Of a DNA stretch of 18,224 nt, positions 7,752-15,718 are shown one piece after another (within the stretch, counting starts at the first letter, position 1; every line of letters starts with the position of its first letter). The notes under the pieces are model-generated. The model was not told where the DNA came from and ran no database searches. It saw only the letters and a list, made by a program, of their open reading frames with translations. The translations under genes were made by a program, and so were the position numbers. This DNA is from Candidatus Kapaibacterium sp. (lineage in GTDB: Bacteria; Bacteroidota; Ignavibacteria; Kapaibacteriales; UBA961), in contig JALRFC010000014.1 in NCBI GenBank assembly GCA_023253875.1, positions 1-18,224 on the forward strand, given 5' to 3'.

Positions 7752-7823
7752 GGAAGAAAACAACTGATATTGAAATCAAGCTGCAATCTATGAAAATTCG
7801 ATGTGAGGAATGTGCATCGTGGC

Positions 7824-8483
7824 TTATTTGAGAATAAATCCGGTTTCCATGGACCAAAATAGCAGATCCATTGATTCCATGTCGATATTCACCTTCTTGC
7901 AATATCTCAGCCATGCTTGCTCGATATTGAGATAATGGGCTTTATTTGTTGGTGGATGTTCTGCGACTTGGATCCCGCATGCAAAGAGATGTTTGAGGAT
8001 ATGTCTGTCCAATATTGTTGGACCAAATATTCCGATATTTCGCATGAAATGTGCTGATTCTTTCATTCCGAAACCTCTAATGCTGTCAGTGAGTATGTCT
8101 CTGAGTTTCAATGGTTTTGTACGGAATTCAAGAATAATGGCTTTTATCGCAGGGAATTGTTCTTTGAGCAATAAGAGATTTGTTGTTTTTTGATTGTGAA
8201 ATCGGATATAATGTTCAGGATTTCTCAATAGTGGTAATGGATCGAATTCCTTTATTTCAAAGTTCTCATCCATGAGTTTCCGCACAACAATCTCGGCATG
8301 AATTGCTTTGGATTGCGGTGTAAGAATACAATAACATGCTTCATAGAACCAATCTTGTTCCGGTACATTGAGAAAATCATTCAATCTGGAAGCAATTTCA
8401 TCCTTCCTTTTGAGATATTCATCGGCATATGGTTCTGGAAACTCGATATTCTTCTTTTTGGTGTTCACGCTACTTCGCATCAT
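7824..8483 (-). CDS. Ogg2-type 8-oxoguanine DNA glycosylase/AP lyase
   Basis: The 219-residue protein fits the usual size of Ogg2, a base-excision-repair enzyme that removes 8-oxoguanine and nicks the abasic site. The helix-hairpin-helix core is visible as DSIRGFGMKESAHFMRNIG, with the presumed Schiff-base lysine at 141 (GMKE), followed by PTILDRHILKHL with the catalytic Asp at 159. The C-terminus LLFWSMETGFILK also fits the family. Start choice is uncertain: two adjacent ATGs lie at 8483 and 8480, while a GTG at 8534 would add 17 residues not typical of the family and leave only 23 bases to polA. It is divergent from polA, whose polymerase could fill gaps left by this enzyme. The histidine kinase start follows 72 bases downstream of its stop. 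Confidence 0.87.
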   Translation of the reverse strand: MMRSSVNTKKKNIEFPEPYADEYLKRKDEIASRLNDFLNVPEQDWFYEACYCILTPQSKAIHAEIVVRKLMDENFEIKEFDPLPLLRNPEHYIRFHNQKTTNLLLLKEQFPAIKAIILEFRTKPLKLRDILTDSIRGFGMKESAHFMRNIGIFGPTILDRHILKHLFACGIQVAEHPPTNKAHYLNIEQAWLRYCKKVNIDMESMDLLFWSMETGFILK

Positions 8484-8492
8484 GATTTTGTA

Positions 8493-8506
8493 ATTTGCAT
8501 GCGAAT
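8493..8506. promoter_or_regulatory. Near-palindrome between ogg2 and polA
   Basis: ATTTGCATGCGAAT is a 14-base near-palindrome centred on GCATGC with one mismatched pair. It sits in the 74-base divergent spacer, 10 bases from the ogg2 ATG. It could be a shared operator; no known regulator is implied by the sequence. Confidence 0.25.
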
Positions 8507-8557
8507 ATTGTGATTTTTTGCTTGAGTCTTTCACTCTCGCTCATTGTTTTTTGACCC

Positions 8558-11359
8558 ATGCCTACTGCACTTTTTATTGATTCCATGGGCCTTGTATTCA
8601 GGGCTTATCATGCCATGTCAAAAAGCGGATTCAAAGCACCCAATGGTGAACCCACCGGCGCTGTCTTTGGATTCGCCAATATGATTACGGCCTTGCTTGA
8701 TTCCGAAAAGCCGGATTTCATTGCCGCAGCATTTGATACTTCTGCACCTACGTTCCGACATGATAGGTATGATGGGTATAAAGCTCATAGGGATGAATTT
8801 CCTGAAGAATTAGTCCCGCAGATGCCGCGTATCAAGGAATTTCTGCGTCTGATTGGTATTCCGGTTTTGGAATTGCCCGGATTTGAAGCAGATGATATCA
8901 TCGGTACTTTGGCAAAACAAGCCGGCGCTTTGGGATATGATGTTCGTTGTTTGACTTCCGATAAAGATTATTTCCAACTTGTGGATGAGCGCATTTGCAT
9001 ACTTCGTCCCGGTAAGGATGCGAATGCATATGATGAATATAGAAGAGAACAAGTGAAAGAAAAAATGGGTGTCTATCCTGATCAGATCATCGATTTATTG
9101 GCTTTGATCGGTGATGCTTCTGATAATATACCCGGCGTGAAAGGTGTAGGCGAAAAAACAGCGCAACCGCTGATAGAACAATTCGGAACAATTGAAAAGA
9201 TCTATGAATCATTGGAGCTTATAGAGCGAGAAACAGTCAAGAAGAAATTGGTGGAAGGCAGAGATTTAGCAGTGTTGTCAAAAGAACTTGTGACCATACA
9301 TACAGAAGTTCCACTGCCAATTGAACTTATTGATTGCGTCCAAGGAAAGGCGGATCCAGTGGGAATAGATGCTCTTTTTTCACTCTTACAATTCAATACA
9401 CTTCGAAGAAAATGGGCTGAAAGAACATCCGGCCAGATTAATGTTCACACGGACGCTTCCATTCCATCTCAGTTTGCAAATGTCGCAGGCAGAGAGCATG
9501 ATTATCAATTGGTGAATGATGAATTGACATTCAAATTGATGATGCATGAGATAAAGTCTGCTAAAAGAATCTGTTTTGATTTGGAAACCACATCGCTGAG
9601 CACGATGAATTGCTCAATCGTTGGATTTGCTCTAAGTGCAAAACCCGGTAAAGCATTTTTTGTATTGACCAAAGATGATGATCTGCATACACAGGACATA
9701 CCTGAATCATTGTTTGACCAGCCATCTGAATCAACAGTATCAATACATGCCCAAGCAACTTCATTGAGTGCTCGTGACATCGCTACTGCATTGAAACCTC
9801 TCCTTGAAAATCCTGAGATTGAAAAAGTTGCTCAACATGGAAAATTCGATGCATTGATATTAAAACGATATGGCATAACTGTCCATCCATTATCATTCGA
9901 TCCGATGCTTGCAAGCTATGTTTTGAACCCTGATTCACAACATGGCATGGATGCATTGGCAAAACAATGGATGCAATATGAGCCCATTCCGATTAGTGCA
10001 TTGATTGGAGAGAAAAAACAAGGTTCCATGAGAGATGTGGAACCACTCAAGCTCATGGAATATGCTGCTGAAGATGCTGATATCACATTAGCCTTGGCTG
10101 ATACTCTGCATGCATCATTGGAACAGTCCGGACAATTAAAATTTGCCCAAACAGTTGAATTCCCATTGAGCGAAGTGCTCGTTGAAATGGAGTATAATGG
10201 AGTAGCAATTGACTTGGATGCACTCGGTACTATTTCTGTTCATATCAAGCAAGAAGTATTAGCCTTAAAAGAAAAGATTTATGAAGCAGCAGGAACGGAT
10301 GCTTTTAATATAGATTCACCAAAACAAGTAGGTGAAATCTTATTTGAACGCTTGGGATTGCCAAGTCCCAAAAAGACAAAAACAGGGTATAGCACAGATG
10401 TGTCAGTCCTGTCTGAATTATCGGATGAGTATCCAATAGCCGGGTATATTCTTGAGCATAGACAATTGCAAAAATTGCAGTCTACATATGTCGAATCATT
10501 ACCTAAAATGGTGAATGCAAGAACAGGCAGAATCCATACAACATATAATCAGACAATTGCTGGTACGGGAAGACTCTCTTCAACTGAGCCAAATCTTCAG
10601 AATATTCCTATTCGAACAGCTCTTGGAAGAGAAATAAGGAAAGCATTCATTCCTAAACATGGCAATGTCTTATTGTCTGCAGACTATTCACAGATAGAAT
10701 TGCGAGTTATGGCACATGTATGCAATGATGCAACGCTTATGTCCGCATTTAATGCAGGACATGACATTCATGCTGCAACTGCTGCGGCATTATTCGGGAT
10801 CGAATTGGATGATGTTCAATCCGAACAAAGACGCATTGCAAAAACAGTCAATTTTGGCATTATGTATGGTCAGGGAAGTTTCGGTTTGGCAAGACAACTT
10901 GGTATCTCACGAACAGAATCCAAGGAAATCATTGATCAATATTTTCTGAGATATCCACATATCAAATCATATATAGATCAAACAATTGAGAAGGCCAAAA
11001 AACAAGGCTATGTGGAGACTTTGCTAGGTAGAAGGAGATATTTTCCTGCATTGGAAAGCAATAATCAAGCTATCAGACAAGGTGCTGAAAGAGCTGCTAT
11101 CAATATGCCGATTCAAGGTACAGCGGCAGACATGATGAAAATTGCCATGATCAATGTTCATGGACGCATGAAAAAAGAGGGAATGAAATCACTCATGATT
11201 TTGCAAATTCATGATGAACTTGTATTTGATGTTGTGAAGGATGAAGTGGAGGCATTGAGAGACTTAGTGAAATATGAAATGGAACATGCCATGTCACTCG
11301 GCGAAGTACCAGTGGTGGTTGAAACCGGCATTGGTCAGAATTGGGAAGAAGCTCATTGA
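8558..11359 (+). CDS. polA: DNA polymerase I
   Basis: This is a complete 933-residue family A polymerase used in Okazaki-fragment processing and repair synthesis. Residues 1-290 form the 5'-3' nuclease (FIDSMGLVFRAYHA, GFEADDIIGTLA, LTSDKDYFQL, the GDASDNIPGVKGVGEKTA loop). Residues about 320-525 form the 3'-5' exonuclease, with all expected acidic residues: D341 and E343 in FDLETTSL, D431 in HGKFDALIL, and Y502/D506 in YAAEDADITL, so proofreading should be active. The polymerase domain has motif A SADYSQIELRVMAH (D709), the O-helix RRIAKTVNFGIMYG (R758, K762, F766, Y770) and motif C QIHDELVFD (D886). F766 predicts discrimination against dideoxynucleotides. No Shine-Dalgarno is visible. Its TGA stop abuts the stop of the converging DUF2279 gene with no bases between. 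Confidence 0.98.
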   Translation: MPTALFIDSMGLVFRAYHAMSKSGFKAPNGEPTGAVFGFANMITALLDSEKPDFIAAAFDTSAPTFRHDRYDGYKAHRDEFPEELVPQMPRIKEFLRLIGIPVLELPGFEADDIIGTLAKQAGALGYDVRCLTSDKDYFQLVDERICILRPGKDANAYDEYRREQVKEKMGVYPDQIIDLLALIGDASDNIPGVKGVGEKTAQPLIEQFGTIEKIYESLELIERETVKKKLVEGRDLAVLSKELVTIHTEVPLPIELIDCVQGKADPVGIDALFSLLQFNTLRRKWAERTSGQINVHTDASIPSQFANVAGREHDYQLVNDELTFKLMMHEIKSAKRICFDLETTSLSTMNCSIVGFALSAKPGKAFFVLTKDDDLHTQDIPESLFDQPSESTVSIHAQATSLSARDIATALKPLLENPEIEKVAQHGKFDALILKRYGITVHPLSFDPMLASYVLNPDSQHGMDALAKQWMQYEPIPISALIGEKKQGSMRDVEPLKLMEYAAEDADITLALADTLHASLEQSGQLKFAQTVEFPLSEVLVEMEYNGVAIDLDALGTISVHIKQEVLALKEKIYEAAGTDAFNIDSPKQVGEILFERLGLPSPKKTKTGYSTDVSVLSELSDEYPIAGYILEHRQLQKLQSTYVESLPKMVNARTGRIHTTYNQTIAGTGRLSSTEPNLQNIPIRTALGREIRKAFIPKHGNVLLSADYSQIELRVMAHVCNDATLMSAFNAGHDIHAATAAALFGIELDDVQSEQRRIAKTVNFGIMYGQGSFGLARQLGISRTESKEIIDQYFLRYPHIKSYIDQTIEKAKKQGYVETLLGRRRYFPALESNNQAIRQGAERAAINMPIQGTAADMMKIAMINVHGRMKKEGMKSLMILQIHDELVFDVVKDEVEALRDLVKYEMEHAMSLGEVPVVVETGIGQNWEEAH

Positions 11360-12232
11360 TCAGATTCTAATGCCATACCAAACAATATTGGGATACAGCT
11401 TGATGCATGGCATTGGAAGTTTCATTGAATTGAGAAGTCGCTTGAGTGTTAAACACCAAGCATCATCAAATGGAAGTGCTTCTGCATTGAAGTCGAGCGA
11501 TAGATACAGTTCATGATGTCCACTACCAAATCTATCAATATTGTTTACGGAGTGACCAATTGCAAGATTTACATACTGAGACCAAGTTCCGAGATGTTCT
11601 TTTCCAATCATTCCTGCCACATTGAAGCTGAGCCAATGATAGGTGCTTTGATAATCATTCAGTATGGAATTTCCACCATTGACTTTAAATGATTCAGAGG
11701 GAAGAAATGAAAATTTCATACGGATGAAATCCAATGCGGGAATATATTCCTGTAGAATCGGAAGACCTGCGCCAAGTACATTCGCAATTACATCACCTCT
11801 GCTAAATCCAAGATATGGAGCGCCTTCTGAGTAACCATCTCGTATTTCCACAATAGTTTGATGCAAGAGAGAAATGCCGCTTCCATACAATGTCGAAGTC
11901 CTTTTGTCATACCCAGATTGCTCAAATATACCTGCCACATTTCTAGCTGCCATATATGAGAATGTTGCATGACCAAATTTATCGGCAAGTAATGCATCAT
12001 CATACTCTGTTTGCCAATTCATGACATGAAATGGAGATGAATCCGACCAATAATCTTTTGCTTGTTCATTGAATGAAATACCCAATGCAATACAGGATAT
12101 ACCCCAAGGTATAGAGCGTTGATATACCGAAGTGGAATCTTCTTTTGCTACAGTGATGCATGAAGATTGAATGCAAAACAGTGCAATTATGATGCTGATG
12201 TATTTTGAAGAATTCAATTCTCTAAATTGCAA
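11360..12232 (-). CDS. DUF2279 family lipoprotein
   Basis: The frame encodes up to 290 residues. The N-terminus KYISIIIALFCIQSSC looks like a lipoprotein signal with Cys at 25. The body carries the DUF2279 (YfiM-like) pattern: LLADKFGHATFSYMAARNVA near 81-100, then EIRDGYSEGAPYLGFSRGDV and ANVLGAGLPILQEY near 130-163. It is predicted to be anchored in the cell envelope; its function is unknown. No ATG exists before residue 71, so the start must be a TTG, at 12232 or at 12217 (285 residues), or another non-ATG codon. It is divergent from the ABC ATPase with only 22-37 bases between starts, so its promoter probably overlaps that gene's leader. Its stop is directly adjacent to the polA stop. Confidence 0.8.
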   Translation of the reverse strand: MQFRELNSSKYISIIIALFCIQSSCITVAKEDSTSVYQRSIPWGISCIALGISFNEQAKDYWSDSSPFHVMNWQTEYDDALLADKFGHATFSYMAARNVAGIFEQSGYDKRTSTLYGSGISLLHQTIVEIRDGYSEGAPYLGFSRGDVIANVLGAGLPILQEYIPALDFIRMKFSFLPSESFKVNGGNSILNDYQSTYHWLSFNVAGMIGKEHLGTWSQYVNLAIGHSVNNIDRFGSGHHELYLSLDFNAEALPFDDAWCLTLKRLLNSMKLPMPCIKLYPNIVWYGIRI

Positions 12233-12254
12233 ATACTTAATTGGAAATCAACTC

Positions 12255-13235
12255 ATGATTCATGTAGAATCCTTGACCAAAATATTTCGTACACATGTGA
12301 AACAGCCCGGTCTGCTGAATTCCGTGAAATCGCTGTTTCATCGCGAATATACCGAATTTGTAGCGGCAGACTCAGTCACATTTTCAATCGAAGAAGGCGC
12401 TTTGGTAGGTATGCTGGGAGCCAATGGTGCGGGAAAAACGACAACATTGAAAATGTTGTCCGGCTTGCTCCATCCAAGTTCGGGAATAGCAACAGTGATG
12501 GGATTTATCCCTTGGGAAAGACAAAATGAATTTCGAAGAAACTTCTCATTGGTAATGGGACAAAGAAATCAGCTATGGTGGGACTTGCCGGCCGGGGATT
12601 CATTTCTGCTAAATAAAGAAATGTATCGTATCGCTGAACATGATTATCAACAGCGACTCAAAGAAATGTCAGAACGATTGGACATTGCCGATAAATTACA
12701 TGTCCAAGTTCGAAAGTTGAGTCTTGGCGAACGTATGAAATGCGAATTGATCGGTGCCCTTCTACATTATCCGAAAGTTGTTTTTCTGGATGAACCCACA
12801 ATTGGCTTGGATATCGTCGCACAACACTCCTTGCGGGAATTCATTGCTGAATTCAATAAAGAACAGGGAACAACAATTATACTGACAAGCCATTATATGG
12901 ATGATATTGAGGCTTTATGTAAAAGAGTCATCTTGATGGATGAGGGAAAGATTCAATATGATGGAGCTTTGAGTGCTCTCGTTGATCAATTCTCGAGTGA
13001 AAAAATACTGACCATCATGATTGATCAGGAAATCGAACATGATGCTATCCCCAATAATCACTATGTCTCTGAAATTGGCAAAGATCATATCACATTCAAA
13101 GTTCCAAAGTCTGAAATAGCACAAATCACCTCGCATTTTCTGGCTCATTTTTCAGTACGAGATATATCCATTTCAGAAATGCCTGTTGAAGAAGTGATCA
13201 GAGAGATATTTTCCGGAAAAAACATCAATTCTTGA
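12255..13235 (+). CDS. ABC transporter ATP-binding protein (COG4586-like)
   Basis: This 326-residue ATPase powers an ABC-2-type export system at the cytoplasmic membrane. It has Walker A GANGAGKTTT (residues near 62-71), the distinctive stretch VMGQRNQLWWDLPAGDSFLL, a variant signature LSLGERMKCE, Walker B VVFLDEPTIGLD and switch-region TSHYMDDIEAL. That set, and the N-terminal pattern with HREYTEFVAADSVTFSIEEG, match COG4586 ATPases as I remember them. The partner permeases (COG4587, COG3694) normally sit next to it but are absent here. A frame extending back to 12171 is open, but those 28 extra residues lie inside the DUF2279 gene. The ATG at 12255 begins the conserved MIHVESLTKIF and has a weak GGA 9 bases upstream. 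The substrate is unknown. Confidence 0.92.
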   Translation: MIHVESLTKIFRTHVKQPGLLNSVKSLFHREYTEFVAADSVTFSIEEGALVGMLGANGAGKTTTLKMLSGLLHPSSGIATVMGFIPWERQNEFRRNFSLVMGQRNQLWWDLPAGDSFLLNKEMYRIAEHDYQQRLKEMSERLDIADKLHVQVRKLSLGERMKCELIGALLHYPKVVFLDEPTIGLDIVAQHSLREFIAEFNKEQGTTIILTSHYMDDIEALCKRVILMDEGKIQYDGALSALVDQFSSEKILTIMIDQEIEHDAIPNNHYVSEIGKDHITFKVPKSEIAQITSHFLAHFSVRDISISEMPVEEVIREIFSGKNINS

Positions 13236-13309
13236 TTCTTTACTCAAGCAAGATTTGGGGACAAAATTCTGTTGGTCATGCCTTCTACTTTGGCTAATTT
13301 GCGCCATTA

Positions 13310-13345
13310 CCGTCAATTCTATGAATCTTTGTTCTCAATTGACGG
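13310..13345. repeat. Inverted repeat in the ABC-to-T9SS spacer
   Basis: CCGTCAATT (13310-13318) and AATTGACGG (13337-13345) form a perfect 9-bp stem with an 18-base loop, 74 bases past the ABC ATPase stop and 40 bases before the next start. No clear T-run follows on the plus strand, so it may be an operator, leader structure or weak terminator. Confidence 0.45.
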
Positions 13346-13385
13346 AATCTCACATTTCCATGTTCACAAAAACCATGGTGCAATC

Positions 13386-15689
13386 ATGCAGGTTATCATA
13401 TTCCTTTCTCTGTTTTTACTTATTCAGTACTCAGCTTTTACTCAAAGCAGTCCCAGACGACTTGTCCTGATAGAAGAATTCACGAGTGCCACGTGTAAAC
13501 CATGTGTTGATGCTGACAAAGTATTGAAAGTGGTTGCAAAACTCGATAGCGGAATCATCGCGCTGAAATATCACTTGAATATCCCATCTCCCGGTGATCC
13601 ATTTTATAAAGCAAATACTGTGCATAATGATGCGAGGGGAGCATTATATGCCATACCTGCATTGCCTGCATCCAGAGTGAATGGACATAAGTCTGTGGAC
13701 CCTAGAGATTCATTGGCAATGTGGAATCTTGCAAGATTGGATCAACAAATGCCATATCCAATTTCCATGTCTATCAAACAAGAAGTTGTTAGTGGCAATG
13801 AAATGAAAGTGACAGTTGATATTGATGCGGAGATTGAATTGAAAGACTATGTGCTTCATACAGCGGTATATACCGATCTTGTGAATCTTCCGAATATTGT
13901 GACAACATTGCCTGCATCGAATGGTCAAACTGAATTCGCATCTTCAATGATGACACTGTTGCCCGATGAAAAAGGAACAATATGGAATTCAAATCCGAAA
14001 GAGAAAAAGTCCATTACCTTGAATTATACAAAGGGAAGCGGTGAATTATGGAATAGCACTGTGAATGTCATTGCATTTCTGCAAAATCCTCGAACTTTGG
14101 AAATCATCCAGGCAGCGACAAGTGTTCAAAAGCCTATTGGAACCATGATTTCAACCACACTCAGTTTTCCTCCCACCATTTCACCAGTTTTTGAAGCTTT
14201 GCCTCCTCAGGGAGTAATAATGCTCAAAACGTCCATTGGAAATGCGACTAATGCTCCCATAACCTACAATTCTGTATCGCTCGCAAAATCCCCTCGTACT
14301 CCGCAGGACTGGACATTGAAACTTACAGGTGAACAATCCACATTCACACTGAATCCCGGAGAAAAGAAAGAGATCTCCATGGAATTTCAAAGATCAGCTC
14401 AACCTGGAATTGGTGAAGTGATATTGACTTTTGCTGAGGCCTCCGGTAAAACATATGCTGCAACGCCGATTACCATTGTTTCCAAAGAATCGGAAGCATT
14501 TTTGGTTCAAGACAATCTTAGCGGAACAGTCGGCCCATTTTCTGATGCAATTGCATTACCGGGAGTGAAGAGATATATCGCAATGACCACAAATGAATTC
14601 ATGCAAAACATAGACAAATTCACATCTTTGAAACGATTCATTTGGCATTGTGCAGATAGCGGAAGAATAGTCAAAGCTGAATCTGATTTCATGCTAGGTT
14701 TGGGAAATAAGGGAGTATCCTTCTTATTGTCAGGACAATTCATTACGAATAATATGTTCTTTGACAAAGTACCAATCTTTGATACATTGGGTGTGACCTA
14801 TGCCGGTTATATGGTTCGCAATACCGCATATAGCCTGAATGGCGTGCAAGGTGATACCATTTCAAATGGTTTGACATTACCATGTGCACCGAGAAGTTAT
14901 GCGTTCTATCCAATGAAGCTCAAGAATAAAGCAAATACCTCCATCACGCCAATCTTGGCTTTATCTACAAGTTCAACGGGTGATACCATTGGTGGAGTGC
15001 GTGTGCAAAGAGGTACCAATCGAATTGTCTATCTCGGACTGCATCCATTTGCAATTACCGATAGTTCTGCTCGAAAAACTCTGATTGATCGCTCTCTAGC
15101 ATGGATTGAGAATTTCACATTCATTCCTAATCCAAAACTAACTTCATCTGCCACTTCGATTGATTTTGGAACCGTTGCATCCATGACCGGTAATACGAAG
15201 AAGTGTACACTTACAAATCCCGGAAATGTAGAAACAATCATTTCTTCGATGACTATAAAAGGTGCTGATCAGACCGCCTATTCAATCAATCCTGCTACAC
15301 TTTCAACTATTCCTGCCGGGGGAAATGTAGAGTTAACTATTACATTCTCACCTTCCGGTCCGGGGACAAAAAATGCGGAATTACATATCGTTCCTGAAAA
15401 TACAAACATTGCAACTCTCGTAGTTGCATTGTCAGGAGCATATGTTCCTAGTTCTATTGAAGAGCAGAAGGAAATTCCCCTGATAACTGTTATAGATGGC
15501 GGTATTATCATTCATTCCAAAACCGAAAAAGGTGATCATTATCGCATCATTGATTTGACAGGTAAATTGCATGATACTGGTGAGATTGAATCTCATTCCA
15601 TCAGATTACCTTTATTGAACAGCGGTTTATACTTCTTCCAATTGATTGCACAAGATGGAATCAAGCATATAGTTCCATTCATTTATTGA
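13386..15689 (+). CDS. Secreted T9SS protein with Omp28/thioredoxin-like domain
   Basis: This 767-residue protein starts with a signal peptide (MQVIIFLSLFLLIQYSAFTQ). An N-terminal Omp28-related, thioredoxin-like region follows, with CKPC at 37-40 in VLIEEFTSATCKPCVDAD. About residues 375-575 resemble a class I amidotransferase-like fold (LKRFIWHCADSGRI, GVSFLLSGQF). About 580-690 look like an ASPM/SPD-2/HYDIN Ig-like domain (IDFGTVASMTGNTKKCTLTN, VELTITFSPSGPGTKNAELH). The last 70 residues form a T9SS type A sorting domain (YRIIDLTGKLHDTG, LNSGLYFFQLI). It should be exported through the inner membrane and then across the outer membrane. A TTG-initiated extension back to 13272 is open but lacks family support and would precede the signal peptide. 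Function is unknown; a redox or surface-structural role is inferred from the CxxC motif. It lies 30 bases upstream of the PNGase-like gene and is likely co-transcribed with it. Confidence 0.85.
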   Translation: MQVIIFLSLFLLIQYSAFTQSSPRRLVLIEEFTSATCKPCVDADKVLKVVAKLDSGIIALKYHLNIPSPGDPFYKANTVHNDARGALYAIPALPASRVNGHKSVDPRDSLAMWNLARLDQQMPYPISMSIKQEVVSGNEMKVTVDIDAEIELKDYVLHTAVYTDLVNLPNIVTTLPASNGQTEFASSMMTLLPDEKGTIWNSNPKEKKSITLNYTKGSGELWNSTVNVIAFLQNPRTLEIIQAATSVQKPIGTMISTTLSFPPTISPVFEALPPQGVIMLKTSIGNATNAPITYNSVSLAKSPRTPQDWTLKLTGEQSTFTLNPGEKKEISMEFQRSAQPGIGEVILTFAEASGKTYAATPITIVSKESEAFLVQDNLSGTVGPFSDAIALPGVKRYIAMTTNEFMQNIDKFTSLKRFIWHCADSGRIVKAESDFMLGLGNKGVSFLLSGQFITNNMFFDKVPIFDTLGVTYAGYMVRNTAYSLNGVQGDTISNGLTLPCAPRSYAFYPMKLKNKANTSITPILALSTSSTGDTIGGVRVQRGTNRIVYLGLHPFAITDSSARKTLIDRSLAWIENFTFIPNPKLTSSATSIDFGTVASMTGNTKKCTLTNPGNVETIISSMTIKGADQTAYSINPATLSTIPAGGNVELTITFSPSGPGTKNAELHIVPENTNIATLVVALSGAYVPSSIEEQKEIPLITVIDGGIIIHSKTEKGDHYRIIDLTGKLHDTGEIESHSIRLPLLNSGLYFFQLIAQDGIKHIVPFIY

Positions 15690-15718
15690 TTATTTGCATT
15701 GTATTTAGAGAATATATC

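Noticed and set aside
8484..8534. GTG start adding 17 residues to the Ogg2 protein
   Set aside because: The extra residues are not family-like, and the extension would cover most of the divergent promoter region; two ATGs at 8483/8480 are more likely, although the GTG cannot be excluded.
12205..12217. TTGAA-GAA-TTCAA inverted repeat upstream of the ABC gene
   Set aside because: It is short, lies inside the start of the DUF2279 coding region and is expected by chance in AT-rich sequence.
12171..12254. 28-residue extension of the ABC ATPase into the DUF2279 gene
   Set aside because: The conserved family N-terminus begins at the ATG at 12255, and the extension is antisense coding sequence of the neighbour.
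13272..13385. N-terminal extension of the first T9SS protein starting at TTG
   Set aside because: It would place 38 non-signal residues before a clear signal peptide, and it overlaps the inverted repeat; the ATG at 13386 is preferred.
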